From: Holothuria scabra
Taxonomy: Eukaryota > Echinodermata > Holothuroidea > Aspidochirotida > Holothuriidae
Assembly: GCA_037179385.1 (NCBI GenBank)
Contig: CM074190.1
Coordinates: 11,738,206-11,802,205, forward strand
Length of the DNA stretch: 64,000 bases
Reading direction: 5' to 3'
Position numbers and translations under genes: made by a program. Under the pieces are notes generated by a model, which saw nothing but the letters and a program-made list of their open reading frames with translations, was not told where the DNA came from and did not search any database. Below are positions 1 to 13,400 of the stretch, one piece after another; the stretch's first letter is position 1; the number at the start of each line of letters is the position of its first letter.

Positions 1-232
1 AGAACGTATGTGATGAGGTACTGCATACAATCTAATAGATTATGTATTAAGGTGTTGCAAACTTTGAAAAACAATAGTCACATTTGTTTTGAGCTTCGTT
101 TAATACAAATTTTATTTAATCTCAGTCCATTGTATACAAAGTTATTGATATTCTGTCCAATGTGTTCTGTTGGTCCTACCAAGTTTTTGATTCCTTGCCG
201 AAGGCAGGAAAGGAATCTGTGCGATGGTGATG

Positions 233-322
233 TTGTGTATGTGTGTGTGTATGTATGTGTGTTTGTGACACTTTGCTTGTAATTGCGATATCTCGAGATA
301 GGAATGACCAGCACTTTTCATA
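233..322 (+). repeat. TG-microsatellite head of a dispersed repeat
   Basis: A TG/TATG-rich run is followed by TGACACTTTGCTTGT and GATATCTCGAGATAGGAATG. The same order (TG run, TGACACTTTGCTTG, GATATCTCAAGATAGGAATG) opens the large tandem array at 14.7 kb, and a diverged version occurs at 44.8 kb. Here only the head survives; it runs directly into LINE sequence, so the element is truncated. Confidence 0.6.
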
Positions 323-2233
323 TTTTGCACCACACTTTTCCCAAAATTTGGAAAGAAGCACTGGTGAAATCAATGCTAAAAAAGACCTGTTTAGATCCAG
401 TTTTCAGCAACTATCGCCCCGTTGGTAGTATCCCATTGTTGAGCAAAGTGATTGAGAAAACTGCTCTTGCCCAACAACTAGAGCACATTCGCCAAATGGA
501 TGTTTTTCCAGATCTCCAGTCAGCGTATCGGCCCTATCATTCGACGGAGACTGCGTTGCTCAAAGTTACCTCGGACATCCTGATGTCTATGGACAAAAAA
601 GCAAGTCACACTTCTAGTTCTTCTAGATTTAAGCACTGCCTTTGATACCATATATCATTCAGTACTGGAGGTGGTACTGGAAAAAGATTATGGCATCACT
701 GGTGATGTACTTGCCTGGGTGAGTTCTTATCTTAGGAATCGTACTCAACGTGTGCAACTTCAGTGAGGTGTTATGTCTGAATCGTGACCACTCCATTATG
801 GTGTGCCTCAGGGAAGCTGCTACGGTCCTGTGGTTTTTTTCTTGTATGCCAGCCAATTATTTGCTGTTATGCAGAAGCATTTACCCCAAGTTCATGTGTA
901 TGCTGATGACACCCAACTTTACTTAGCTTTTAACCCCAGTCAAGACGCAAACCAATGGAAAGCAGTTGCTGATATTGAAAACTGTGTGAGGGATTTGAGA
1001 GCTTGGATGTTGTCAAATAAACTAAAAATAAATGATTCAAAGACTGAATTTATGCTAATTGGCTCCAAATCCAGTTTAGCCAAAGTACATGTGAATTCAA
1101 TCCGAGTAGGAGAGTGTGTGGTGCAAAAAGTCCCGTATGTGATGAGGAATTTAGGGGTGTGGTTTGATGAGCACCTTGACATGCAGCTACATATTACCAA
1201 GCAATGTCAAAAAGCTATAATACATCTGCAAGCCATTTGTTGTATTAGGAAGTATCTTTCTATAGAAGCCACTCGGAGTGTATTGCACGCTTTTGTGACA
1301 TCATGTCTTGACTATGGAAACAGTCTTTTAATTGGTGTTCCCAAGGTACACATAAGTAAATTACAGATAGTGCAAAACATGGCAGTTCGTTGCTTGCATA
1401 ACCTTAAAAAATATGATCCTGTTTCCTCCTACATTTCATCTGAGCACTGGCTCACAGTTGATAAAAGAATAAAGTTTAGATTGATGTTAATAGTCTACAA
1501 ATGCTTCAATAATCAAGGGCCAAAATATCTCAATGACATGCTGAAAAAAGATTTTAATGCCACTCACAATCTCAGATCTAACAGTGACACATTACGATTG
1601 GTAGTTCCACGCACCACTTCCAAGTCGTATGGTGACTGTGCCTTTATGGTAGGGCTGTGAACGTGTAGCGATTAATCGCGAAACGATGGCATGTGGAATA
1701 AATGTTTAGTAAAAAGCTACAAGCGATTAATCGCAAAACCTGTTTTTGAGAGTTTTTTATCCATTTGTATACCCTGATGATCCCTGGTTTTAGTTAAATG
1801 GAACATCCTGGGCATATTTGGACGTAGTAGGCTTCAAAGTTTCAGAATAATTTGATTTTACCATGCAAGATAACAACTATTTATTATTTCTGCATTACAT
1901 TCAGTATCAGTCACTACATACTGTACTGAAATAATTTTTTTTGTGATAAGGTAATCCCGAGTAATCGCTAAACGATCGCAAATTTTTAAGGTTAAACGTT
2001 TAGTTATTTTGCTAAACGTTCACAGCCCTACGTTATGGTTGCAGGTCCTAGACTCTGGAACTCCCTTCCTTTCTCTCTCAGAAGTGTCTCGAATACCTCA
2101 AAATTTAAAGCTGGACTTAAGACTTACCTTTTCAACCTATAGTATTATCTCTCATTTATTACTTGTTAAGTGCACGTGAATGACTATGTCACATCGTGCG
2201 CTATATTTAGTCTAATTTATATATATATTTATT
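323..2233 (+). mobile_element. Decayed L2/CR1-like non-LTR retrotransposon (RT and C-terminal part)
   Basis: Translation shows the reverse transcriptase blocks in order: NYRPVGSIPLLSKVIEKTA, an SAYRPYHSTETALLK block, LLDLSTAFDT, YGVPQGS, and the catalytic YADDTQLYLAF near 898-930. The usual C-terminal region follows, ending in AGPRLWNS and a TYLFNL terminus near 2138. It is dead: there is a frameshift in an A-run near 597-605, two in-frame TGA codons near 764 and 786, and a MITE inserted at 1650-2030. The 5' portion (endonuclease) is absent, which is normal 5' truncation for LINEs. Removing the MITE and one target-site copy brings the C-terminal frame back into register, showing that the MITE came later. 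It probably lies in the upstream intron of AIFM2. The clade (L2 versus CR1) is inferred from motif wording. Confidence 0.85.
1650..2030. mobile_element. hAT-like MITE inserted in the LINE
   Basis: 381 bp, bounded by inverted termini TAGGGCTGTGAACG and CGTTCACAGCCCTA. It is flanked by 8-bp duplications CTTTATGG (1642-1649) and CGTTATGG (2031-2038) that differ at one base. The 8-bp duplication and the TAGGG terminus fit the hAT superfamily. Internally there are several GATTAATCGCGAAACG-like and TAAACG-like motifs on both sides; no transposase is present. Confidence 0.85.
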
Positions 2234-3060
2234 GGAAATCACCTGCAGCATGTTACGACCGTTACATGTCGAGTTGACGTTTGCAAACTGTACCGGTACC
2301 GCACCAAAATTTACGGCAACAAAAGCGATTGCATAATGTGGTAAGGGGAGGTTTTAGTAATTTTGTGTTTGTAAGTAAGCCTCTCTGTACAATATTATTT
2401 TGGCAAATCTCTCAATACAACATTTTTCTAGCTGGTTACCTCAAAAAATTCAGTACCATAGTGAACTTTTTTGGCAGTAATCTAGAGAAATTGCTTTGTC
2501 TGATTTGCCAAAAAACTGCCACCATTTTGGGTGTAGACACTTCTAAAATTCAAAAATTTCTGAAAAGAGGACAGATCAGTTGGACCTGCATCTAGCCTCT
2601 CAGAACTTGGGAGCTATGGGTGCCACTGACTATAAGAACTGAAATTTAAATGATGATACTGTAGGGGTGCTATCACCACAGCAAGATGGAGAGTTCAAAT
2701 AAAGAGTTCCCTTTTGGCAAGGAATCACTAAGTTTTGGGGTTTTCTGGTGTATATGCTATACAGATGTAAAGTTTGTGTAAATGTAAAATGTCTGCATGT
2801 AGTTAGTACTTTTCATGATTTTCTTTATAGTGCGCAATGCTACTCATGCCTCAGCTTGGAAGTCTTTGAATTCATTGCATCACAAGCATGTCACTAGTGA
2901 AACGTCCATGTTAACTGGACATTTATTACTTGAGATATCAACAAGGGAAGTTACATACTTACCTGTACCTCTGTGACTCAAAGTGAACTTGATACTACTT
3001 TTTTACAGTCTGTTGTGTTGACCTTGAGGTATTCAGGGATAGGATATCTCCATGAGGAAT
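2234..3060. other. Unassigned intronic or upstream sequence
   Basis: AT-rich DNA with no recognisable exon. I looked here for the missing N-terminal AIFM2 exon (a GxGxxG dinucleotide-binding motif followed by a GT donor in phase 1) and did not find it. A 104-codon open frame at 2281-2595 has no recognisable domain. Confidence 0.4.
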
Positions 3061-3452
3061 GTGAAGTTGGTAAAGTTACCATACCTCTCACGAAATCACT
3101 TTCCCGTATTAAGGGAGACAACTGGTAGTGAATGACTGACGCATATCAAGGTGAAACAAGCCCAATATTGCTTGACCTTAATAACCAAATGGAAGATTAT
3201 CAGCAACCACTAAATTTTAATTTTCCTTAGTAACCTCATGTGAATTTTGGAAAATCTTGACCAAAGAATTATTCTTGAGCTACAAATAATTCAGTTTCTT
3301 TCTGTGAGAAGCTTATTTCTGAAAAAAAAGCTTGTTTTCTGTATTCATCAATTAAATTACACTTAAAAATTAAATAATTTACTTTAAAACAAGTGCAATC
3401 ATCCTATATTTCCCTCCAGGTTGTTGGCTCATACACTTTTAAAATTCTTCAC
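3061..3452 (+). repeat. 392-bp direct repeat, copy 1
   Basis: By eye identical to 3778-4169 (offset 717). It ends in TTCTTCAC, exactly where copy 2 continues into the AG acceptor of an AIFM2 exon; here the sequence switches instead into partial MITE sequence. It contains the polypyrimidine-poor intron end but no exon. Confidence 0.9.
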
Positions 3453-3780
3453 TTCCTATACACATGGACAGAGCATGTAACACATATGTTCTATCTGTGG
3501 GTTGTTGCCATCACCTGGGGCAAAAATAGGGGCACCAAGATGGCCGCCATGAAGTTATAATTTGTGCGGTTTAACGACTGTGTAATATTTTAAACAAAAG
3601 TTTGACTTGAATGGGAAACAATATCAAATTCCTGTTATATGTCTAGTGATTTTGACCTCACCTTGTATTATATTGAAAATATTTCAACTTCCTTGCAAAA
3701 TCTGTTGATTTGAACATCTTGAGCAAGTCCAAACTTTCACACACAAAACCATATGACATCCTATACTCACACGTATGGTG
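3451..3780 (+). mobile_element. Partial MITE (both termini missing) between the two direct repeats
   Basis: 330 bp that read identically to 7488-7817, an internal piece of the full-length MITE at 7483-7865. Both outer ends of the element and any target-site duplication are absent, so this is not an ordinary insertion. The junctions share 2-3 bp with the neighbouring repeat (AC on the left, GTG on the right). Confidence 0.85.
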
Positions 3781-4169
3781 AAGTTGGTAAAGTTACCATA
3801 CCTCTCACGAAATCACTTTCCCGTATTAAGGGAGACAACTGGTAGTGAATGACTGACGCATATCAAGGTGAAACAAGCCCAATATTGCTTGACCTTAATA
3901 ACCAAATGGAAGATTATCAGCAACCACTAAATTTTAATTTTCCTTAGTAACCTCATGTGAATTTTGGAAAATCTTGACCAAAGAATTATTCTTGAGCTAC
4001 AAATAATTCAGTTTCTTTCTGTGAGAAGCTTATTTCTGAAAAAAAAGCTTGTTTTCTGTATTCATCAATTAAATTACACTTAAAAATTAAATAATTTACT
4101 TTAAAACAAGTGCAATCATCCTATATTTCCCTCCAGGTTGTTGGCTCATACACTTTTAAAATTCTTCAC
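3778..4169 (+). repeat. 392-bp direct repeat, copy 2 (intron end)
   Basis: Identical by eye to 3061-3452. This copy carries the working splice context: TTCTTCACAG runs straight into the AIFM2 exon at 4172, with the AG at 4170-4171. Confidence 0.9.
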
Positions 4170-4171
4170 AG

Positions 4172-4410
4172 GATTTGAAAAGAAGATTTTAATCCCATAC
4201 AAAGAGGCATGGAAAGGAGTGTACAGGCAAGGGAAGGTGACAGCAATTAACCCAGATGAGCAGTTGATATTTTTAGAAGATGGAGATGAAATTCCTTATG
4301 ATGTTGTCATTATTGCAACTGGCTCTCATGGTCATTTTCCTGGCAAGATAGACCTGAATGTTAAATCCATGGCAGAGGCAGAAAAATTGTTCAGACAAAA
4401 GCAAGAGCAG
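4172..4410 (+). CDS. AIFM2: AIFM2 exon A
   Basis: Acceptor CTTCACAG|GAT and donor GAGCAG|GTAGGA. Enters in phase 1 (two bases complete a split codon) and leaves in phase 0. It encodes FEKKILIPYKEAW, YRQGKVTAINPDEQ, the ATG-motif strand DVVIIATGSHGHFPGK, and a charged helix ending RQKQEQ. This is the end of the first FAD-binding half-domain and the linker to the NAD(P) domain. The intron end just upstream is one copy of the 392-bp direct repeat. Confidence 0.9.
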
Positions 4411-7400
4411 GTAGGATATTTTGCAGTTTTTCCTTTATGCAAGCACAAGAAAATTCGGATAAATTTTCTCTGTTTAACCCTCAATTTTTGGTTGCTAAAA
4501 AGTTTCCAGTAATTCCTTCAACTTTATGTCTTGTCTTTTCCCCCTTTGCTACCCTTTTTAAATGTTAAGCAGAAGTTAAAATGTACAACAAAAGAAACAA
4601 AAGTAAAAACTAAAAGGGTACATAGCAGAGCAGCTTATGGAGTTTGAAATGTGAGAAGAAATTTTACAGAAACTTTTATCACATGGATCACTGTAGTCAC
4701 TTCAAAACATACCACAAATACAAAAATGTTAAAGGATTAAAAGCACAGAACATGAAAAAATGTTGAGTTAATCAAAATAAATTGTAAAAATGACAAGTGG
4801 GTTTACTAAGATTTAAATTTTTATAATTTTGCATCATGGTTGGCACCAGTTGAAAAGCTACTAAGTTCAGTTTCTTCGCATTATGATTTTGACAATGCAT
4901 TGCCGATTTTAGTTCAGAAGAATTGCATTGAGGTGGGAATTTTGAGGAGGAAAAGCAAGACTACCATCGGAAAAAAAATGTTGCTCCAAAGAATTGTAGA
5001 TTGTTACATCACCTTATGTGAAGACTAGTTCATACCAATGGAGGCCAGAATTTAGTCATGTTCTCAATTATACCATAGTTTTGCATTGTCAACTGAAAAA
5101 AGACCTTTTCCAGTTAAACAAGTGAGTGATGCAAAAGTGTTATTTCTCACAGTAGGGTTTCCATTGGAATTTAGAGCTTGTGAGGTTGTTCTATTTCATG
5201 GCACGTACTGATGCCAGCTTTGACAACAGGAGGGAGGGTGATCTATCAATCACTAGTACAATGGTGTTTGCAATAAGAGAAATTTTTTGCCCGGGGGGGG
5301 GGCATAGCCAAGATCTGTGAGGTGGCCAGTCCCCTCATAGAAAGAATGTCTGGAGACACCATGTCTCAGATATTGCCAAATTTTCCAAATTTCTATAAAA
5401 TTCTCACTTCAAAAATTAATATTTCCGTACATATCCATCAATGTTGGATTTAGAGTACGCTATGATCATTGTGGATATGATAATTTGACCAGCGAGTCTT
5501 GTTCTTTGTTATCTGTAGCAAGAAATGTTTCTAGTTAGAAGTTTAAGTGTTGTTCTTCTCCTCTGTGTCTTTTTCTGGTACTCTGAAAGAGACAAAAAAA
5601 AGGTCTGATTTGTGGTCGGCCATAACTGGGGTCTATTACCCCTTTAGTATTTCATTTTCCTTGCTTACCTGAACCATGGATGGTTGTACACTGAATTGTA
5701 TCTTGATTTCCTCAGTTTGGTTTGAATCCACAAAGACAATAAATGAAGACTATTTAACACTGAAGGACCCCACCAATGGCTGCCTACAGTCACTAAATAC
5801 AAGCACTGATCAGACTTCGTCTATAGGTGTTTGCTACATCTTTCCTTTACAAGTTTCTATTCTTCATACCTGTTATAAATACAACTTACCATTGATCAGC
5901 TTTCCCTTCAAGGACAGCTTTAAGATTTTGAGGAGTGATTAGCTGCCAATGAGTCAGGCTATCAGGAATAATTACAACAATAAATGTCAATCATTACTTA
6001 GAGCTGTCTTCATTTCATTCCCTTGGAGACTTCAACAGTTCTAGATAAGTTTCCAGCCCAATGCCAGCTACAGTAGTATGCTTGTACAGTATGTCTGAAC
6101 AATGGAATTTAGACCTCAGAGTTGAAAACGTCATAAATTTGGGTGTAAGTTCAATAAGCATGTTGCAAGATACATCAGATTACATTATTGCTTTGTTATT
6201 ATCAAAGGTAAAAAAGGCTGACAGGATTACAATTATTGGAGCGGGAGCGGTGGGTATAGAGATGTCAGCAGAGATTGCCACTGAATACCCAAGTAAAAAA
6301 GTAACTGTCGTCAGTTCAGGAAAGGATATCATCCAGGGACCTTTCAAAAAGCAATTACGAGATGGAGCCAAGAAGCAGCTACAGAAACTTGGTGTAACAC
6401 TGGTGCTTGGTGAGTTATGTGGCATTTGCAATCATGGATATGTGTACTTCATATGACAAAGACAGGGGGATAAGACTCTTGAAAGTGTTCTATATTACTG
6501 GGAGTATGGATACTAATCTAAAATGGTCAAGGCTGTCTTGGGCTCAGACACCAAGAGATTCTAATGAATGTGTATCAGCAAATCATCTTATACATTGCAT
6601 GTTGATGACCCTGCAAAACAGCTTCATTCACAGGTTCAAAATTAGCTTATGCCCGCTAGCCTGGGACTAGTTGAATGTTCGTGCCGGCAAGTACAATTCT
6701 AGTCAGCTAAGCATGTCAGGCAAATCCTAATCCTGCTTATTCTTTTAAAAAAGATGGCCAAAATAAGTGTTTATATATTAATTTGTCCATATATATACGT
6801 ACCAATTTCCTGGCTGTATATATTATATTTTTGCCAAAATAAACTTCCATTGGAAGCAACTTACATATCATGGCTTCAAAACCGTTGTACAACGCAGAAC
6901 AGTACATAAACATACTGATGTGTGTGCTGTAATATTGTTGATTGTGCATGAAAAACGTGTTGGTCAATGCTTTGTTCAGAACTGCTTATCAAGTTGTCGC
7001 GAGATTCTGGGTAGTGCAAGCCACACATTTTACAATTGAAATGTTGGCCTTAGCTTTCACGTTCACCTAAAGACATGTGAAAGAAATGCAGACTTTTATT
7101 TTATCATTTCATCTATATTTCATGTAATAGGTAAACCAGCTGTTTTCCTTCCAAGCATTATTCATTTACTTCAAGTTTCAAAGTATTATGAAAAGAAGGT
7201 TAATTCTGGCTATACATTTCGGCCAGTTGTTCACATAGGCCTACGCAAGCACCCACATGTTCGTTGCATTAGGATAGTAACAAGTCTGAAACAGTAATTG
7301 TGACTCACAAATTACGGGCTAGCAAAACATGTGTCCAGGTGACTTGCAAGGAATGAAAGCCTGAAGGAAAAGTGATAAACCAATGCTAGTTGTGAACCCT

Positions 7401-10400
7401 GTTCCTTCATGTGGCTATCAACATCCTTTTATACCTGTTAATCCTTCCAAGGGAAATATGTAGGACTCATATGTGACCCACTCACCGACTTCCTATACAC
7501 ATGGACAGAGCATGTAACACATATGTTCTATCTGTGGGTTGTTGCCATCACCTGGGGCAAAAATAGGGGCACCAAGATGGCCGCCATGAAGTTATAATTT
7601 GTGCGGTTTAACGACTGTGTAATATTTTAAACAAAAGTTTGACTTGAATGGGAAACAATATCAAATTCCTGTTATATGTCTAGTGATTTTGACCTCACCT
7701 TGTATTATATTGAAAATATTTCAACTTCCTTGCAAAATCTGTTGATTTGAACATCTTGAGCAAGTCCAAACTTTCACACACAAAACCATATGACATCCTA
7801 TACTCACACGTATGGTGGCAACAATCTTAGTATAGCATGCTCTGTCCATGTTTAGGAAGTCAGTGGACCCACTGTGGCAGAACAGGTATTTTGTGGCCAA
7901 TGGGCTATATTGAGTTTTTAATGCTATTGGAATGAGATTTGTTAATCCTTCATTTGGATATCAAAATCATGGCCACATGACATTTTGAAATAATTCATAC
8001 CTTTGGTCAAGATGATCAAGTTTCAACTACAATCTTGGACAAAACTGTTGGGACACTTTGCCGTAATATTCTTGAATTTCAGTTCAAAGGCTTACATGAA
8101 TTCCCCTCCCCTTTCAATGTTGCGCTGAAAGAGTGACTGTATGCCGTGAATAGGCTAACTGTGTTCAACATTGCGAAGGGGAGCGGGGTGTCCCAAGGAG
8201 TTTTGTCCAAGATTGTCTGAGCTCCACTCGTATTATTTACGAGAACAAATTCAATAGATAATGCTTCATTTTTCAAGCCGACATTTTGGGAAAAGTTTTT
8301 TCGGAGGCTTATAGGTCTGAGGATTTTAGCATAAAGCATAAAGTGTTGTTTGGTTCATTTGTATACATTTATTTAGAGTCGGGACGAAAATAAAGAATAC
8401 ACTGTTGCAGGTATTCTTGGGGAATTTGCATCTCGTAAGCCATGGGCAGAGGTACGGGCGGAACGCCTACCAATTCCTCCTCGTAATACAGATGCAAAAC
8501 CAGTTAAAACTTGTTTAAACTTAGAGGAGGCAATTTAAGAGCCAATAATTTAACATTTGAAATATGGAACGAGACTTTTGAATATTTTTCAGGCCCGGGT
8601 AATTGCCAGGATACGTTCTATTCCGATGGATAGTATATATATACATATAACCAAAACAATTTCTTAGATAGAAAACTCTGACTCCTATTGCAAACTGGTG
8701 TTAAGGAGACGAGATTTTAACTGAAAGAGCGCCACAATCTACCATGAAATGTTAAAGGCACATCTGAGATCCAAGCTTTTAAAATATAACGATGGTAGAT
8801 TGTTAGTTAAGGCTGGTTTTTGGCATATTTTGAAGCAAATTGCACCCCTGTGACTCCATTTTTCACGTTACATGAAACTGGTTACGCATGCTTTTTTCCC
8901 TCTTTAAACCGAAGCAATTTCATTGCGTTTTGCTTCCAAATTTGCTTTCAAAATAAATGGTAGACTGTTGGGTTAAACTTACCTTTCACTGCCGGTCTCA
9001 TCAAGTTCGCATGTACGGCATATTTTTTTCTTGAGAAAACACGGTAAATTACTTTAAAATGAAGTAATAGGCAGGATGCATCAGTGCCTCTGTTCTCCAA
9101 AATGCACATATCAGGTAACACGTCACTGTTTTGAACAAATTAAAAATACATAAACACGAACATTTTTTCAATATTCTTTTTACTTTAAGACAGTGTAAAC
9201 CAAAAACAAGTCACTGTTGAGAACAGCTACATGAACGATCAGGCGCTTTAACTAATTCCCTTTTGCAAATCAACCCATTAAGACAAAATGACACTTTCTA
9301 CTGTGCAACGCGAGTAGTTCTAACTTCCCGAAATTTTCAGACAATCTTGGACAAAACTGTTGGGACACTTTGCCATAATATTCTTGAATTTCAGTTCAAA
9401 GGCTTACATGAATTCCTCTCCCCCTCTCCCCCTTTCAATGTTGCGCTGAAAGAGTGACTGTATGCCATGAATAGGCTAGCTGTGGTCAACATTGCGAAGG
9501 GGAGCGGGGTGTCCCAAGGAGTTTTGTCTAAGATTGTAGATACATAACATTAAATTAAATAAAAATGGCTGTATTTCAGTTGTACATTGGTAGACATGAT
9601 ACCCGATCTGCAGTGGTGCATCACCACGGACTTCCTATACATGGACAGAGCATACTGCACGGTACAATGTCGCTACCGTATGTGTGAGAAAAAGCGCACC
9701 AAGATGGCCGTCAGCTATGGTTTTGTGTGAAAGTTTGGACTTGCTCAAGTATACTGCATATTTTGCAAGAAAGTTGAAATATTTTTGAAATATGGCAAGG
9801 TGAGGTCAAAATCACTTATTGCAGGAATATGATATTTTCGCCCATTCAAGTTTAACTTTTGTTTAAAATATTACAGAGTCGCCGTCAAATCAGACGATTT
9901 ATAGGTTCACGGCAGCCATCTTGGTGCGCCTCTTTTTATCCCAGCCAGTGGCGACAGGCTACGGATAGGACGTACGGGTTACATGCTATGTCCATGTATA
10001 TAAGTCCGTGTGCATCACATTTATGATTTGTAAAATTGATGACTATACATTGGGGCATGTTGATCTTCTGATCAGAAAGGTTAGACTGAAACATGAAAAA
10101 CAATCAAGCTATTGATAGCACATTACATGCTTTGGCTGTTTGGCATGCTCAACAAACAATGTTCAAGATAAGAATATTGTACTGCTGGTAGGTTGTAACA
10201 TTCGATTGAATGCAGCAGAATGTGGCCTTGAGCAATAATGAAAATACATGAAAGATCTAGAGATAGAGGCTGTGTTCCCATTTTAGTGACGATGGTGGAT
10301 CTTTATATACCAATGGAAACAGATCAGTAACGCTCACTTATGATCAAGATCCACAGAAATTGACAGGGTTACAGATTAGATTAACTGTGCTGATTCGAAG

Positions 10401-13400
10401 TGTGTGATGTTAGCACAATATGTTGATCAAATGATCTCTGGTGTTTGTGCAGTAGGGAACATGCATGCCAAAATGACAAACCAATTTGTAAAAATACTGA
10501 ACATTTCAAAATTGGATATTGTGTTCATACAGCACATAAATCTACTGTGCTCACTTACACATGGATGCAACTTTTGCAATGAATTACCATAAGGCAGTAA
10601 AACAATGGTTTACTGCTCTCACCCAAATGAAAACAAAGCCATATATTTTTTAAATTGGATAAGGAGCTAGAGGTTTGCTAAGTAAGGAGAAAATTTTGTT
10701 TTAAGGACAAAGAAAGTCCATCCCAGAATATGATTGTGAGTATTAATTGGGGCTAGTTGAGAGGTGAAAAGAAAGGCAAGCATGTTCTTCTTAAGTAGTG
10801 GACTGTTAAGAGATACCGAAGTTTCCTTTCCTATTGACATTTTAAATATCTCAGCACATTTACTGAACATAGTTACATCACCATTTCAAAGGTTGTGGGG
10901 TGTACATGTGATCAAGCTCTAGGGCCCTCTAGCAAACCCCTTTATCCAGTGGTCTAGAAGCATTCCTCTTTGTCATGGTGTATAAAAATAAAGTTTATGC
11001 TCATTGGACCAATCAGAATCCTGGGATCTTGGCTTGAACAGGTGTGAAAATTGTCTGTTTTTTTTCTTATGGCAGTGGGTTGTCATTGTGGTTGTCATTT
11101 TCTCTTTGAGGTAGCACTATTTTATAAATTTGAGTGACTGCTTGTTCATTTTGTTTCATCATGGAATGATATTGAGACAAAGACTTGCCTTCTTCCATAG
11201 ATGAGAGGGTTTCCAATTTTGATGACCTTTCAACGGACGGATCTTCCCCATGCACTGTCAAGACAGATAAAGGCACGGAGATTGAAACAGATCTTACCAT
11301 CATATCTACAGGACTTCATGTCAACTCAGAACCTTATCAAACAAATTTTGGTAAATAACATTTGCCATTTGTTGAATATATTGCAGAAAAAATGCAGTTG
11401 AATATTTATGAAGGAAATGTAACTGCTATCTTTCTATTGTTTTCTGGTGAATTGTCTTTAAATGAATTGTCCACCAATTTGTTTTGTTTTCATGATGCTC
11501 TTCTACCCCTAGACAATGTATCTAATTGTTCCTTTACCCAGTTTATCATAGCTAACATCTTTTTCAAGAGGGGTTGTTTTCACTGATTATTCAGATATTA
11601 AATTTTGTACCTTATATGTCATCTTTGCTTTCAATGTATCTGCTACAAGTTGTTGTACTAATCTTGGGTAAGGAAAGCTCTGGAATAATAAAACTAAAAT
11701 GGTATAAACAATGTATTGAAGTAGGTTTCTGAATTTTATCTTTTAGTTAATACTTTTTGAACTTCATTCATGCTTAGTGGCAGCTTGCTTAATAATTTCC
11801 CAAATTCGTTCTGTTAATATCTTATGGGAGATGTCATTGAATAATAGAAATGCCTGATGACTCCTACTGTGATCTTGAATTTCTATGATCACGTAGCCCT
11901 ATCAGTGTGTCCCCTCCCCCACCCCATCTTTATAGATGAGTGTTCTCTTCTGCAATATTCCTTCAGAGAATCCCACATATGTATTGTAAATTCCAGCTTG
12001 AAACATTTCTATGTAGGTCAATGGGCAGGTTACCCACCAGACAGAGAAAGATGTACCTGATCTATCTGACCAAAAATCACTTTGGAGTTTGGTTAGCATT
12101 TTGTTTAAATGCAGAATAAAACTTAGAATTGGGTTTAAAATATCCTCAAGTAGGATTAGACTTGGTTCAGGTTAACAGGTTGTGCTAAAATTAAAACTGG
12201 AGTTAGCATACATACATTCATTTTAGTGAACTTTGCTTTGGTTGACCTTTGATGTAGTGTAAACTAGTCCCTAATGTACTCGTATGCACAGAGTATTACA
12301 GAAGTTTGTTCTGCTCAGAGGGAAAATATTTGATGGATGAGGAACACCTTTGAAATTAATATTGGTTCAATGAATGTTCAAATGAATTGAGAGGAGGTGA
12401 TAAACTGAGGCCAAAAAGGTGTGCCTTTGTTTGCATTGGTACCCCTTGGTTCCTTAAGAGAGCATAACTTTTTCTAGTCCCTGACAGTCAGCAGACAAGG
12501 GAGCAATAGCCACTTGTGACAGTGCACAGAGGGTAAAATGAACTCTACAGAGCGTGTTGGAATGAAAGGCTTCTTTTGTTGCTATTAGTCTCTACCCATG
12601 GCTGCCTCATTAACTTGCCCAGTGGACTGCTTGTGGTCAATGAGTTGTTCAGAATATTCAGTAGGGGCACAATGGGTAGATTAGTAATCTCCTGACTGCT
12701 GGGGGCTAGAAAGGGCTATGCTCAATAAGGACAAACTCCCAATACCCCCAGGAACATTTTTGGTTTGGGCCTTCCTCTCAGTTTAGTAATTGCATTGACC
12801 GAAATCAAAATTCGAAGATTCATTTGATGCAGAGTAGCTTATATTACACAACATTCACAAATAGTGCTCTGATTACACATCGGAGTCTTCAGTGCTCATT
12901 GAGACATGGTTTCATACAGCACACTAGATTTGTGTCTGCACTGAGGAAAAAGAAAGCTACAAGTATTTTAGTTGGAAGAATTGGATTTAACACAATATTT
13001 CAAGATAGGAACTTGGATAGATTTCATATTTAGTGTGTTGATGTGTTATGGGCAGGAGAAGGTCATAATTGTTTTTTGCGGAGGTCAAAGGTCATCTGGG
13101 GGCACCAGGGGTCAAGTCTGAAAATGTGATTAACATGATATCTCAAGATAGAAAACTTTAATAGATTTTATATTTGGTGTGTGGATGGGTTGTAGTTAGG
13201 AGATAGTCCCTATTGTTTTTGGTGGAGGTCAAAGGTCATCTGGGTCCCCAGGGGTCAAAGTCTGAAAATCTTGTTAAAAAAGATATCTCAAGATGTCTAT
13301 CTATCTATCTATGTATTGCTTTTGTTGAGGTCAAAAGGGCATCTGGAATAACAAAACTATCTTTTGAACATGCTAGTATTACATTTGAGTGAGAAGATAA

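Noticed and set aside
2281..2595. N-terminal AIFM2 exon
   Set aside because: The 104-codon frame lacks a GxGxxG motif and has no suitable phase-1 donor.
6061..6207. Coding sequence upstream of AIFM2 exon B in the same open frame
   Set aside because: It does not resemble the family, and the AG at 6207 joins exon A to the Rossmann strand without extra residues.
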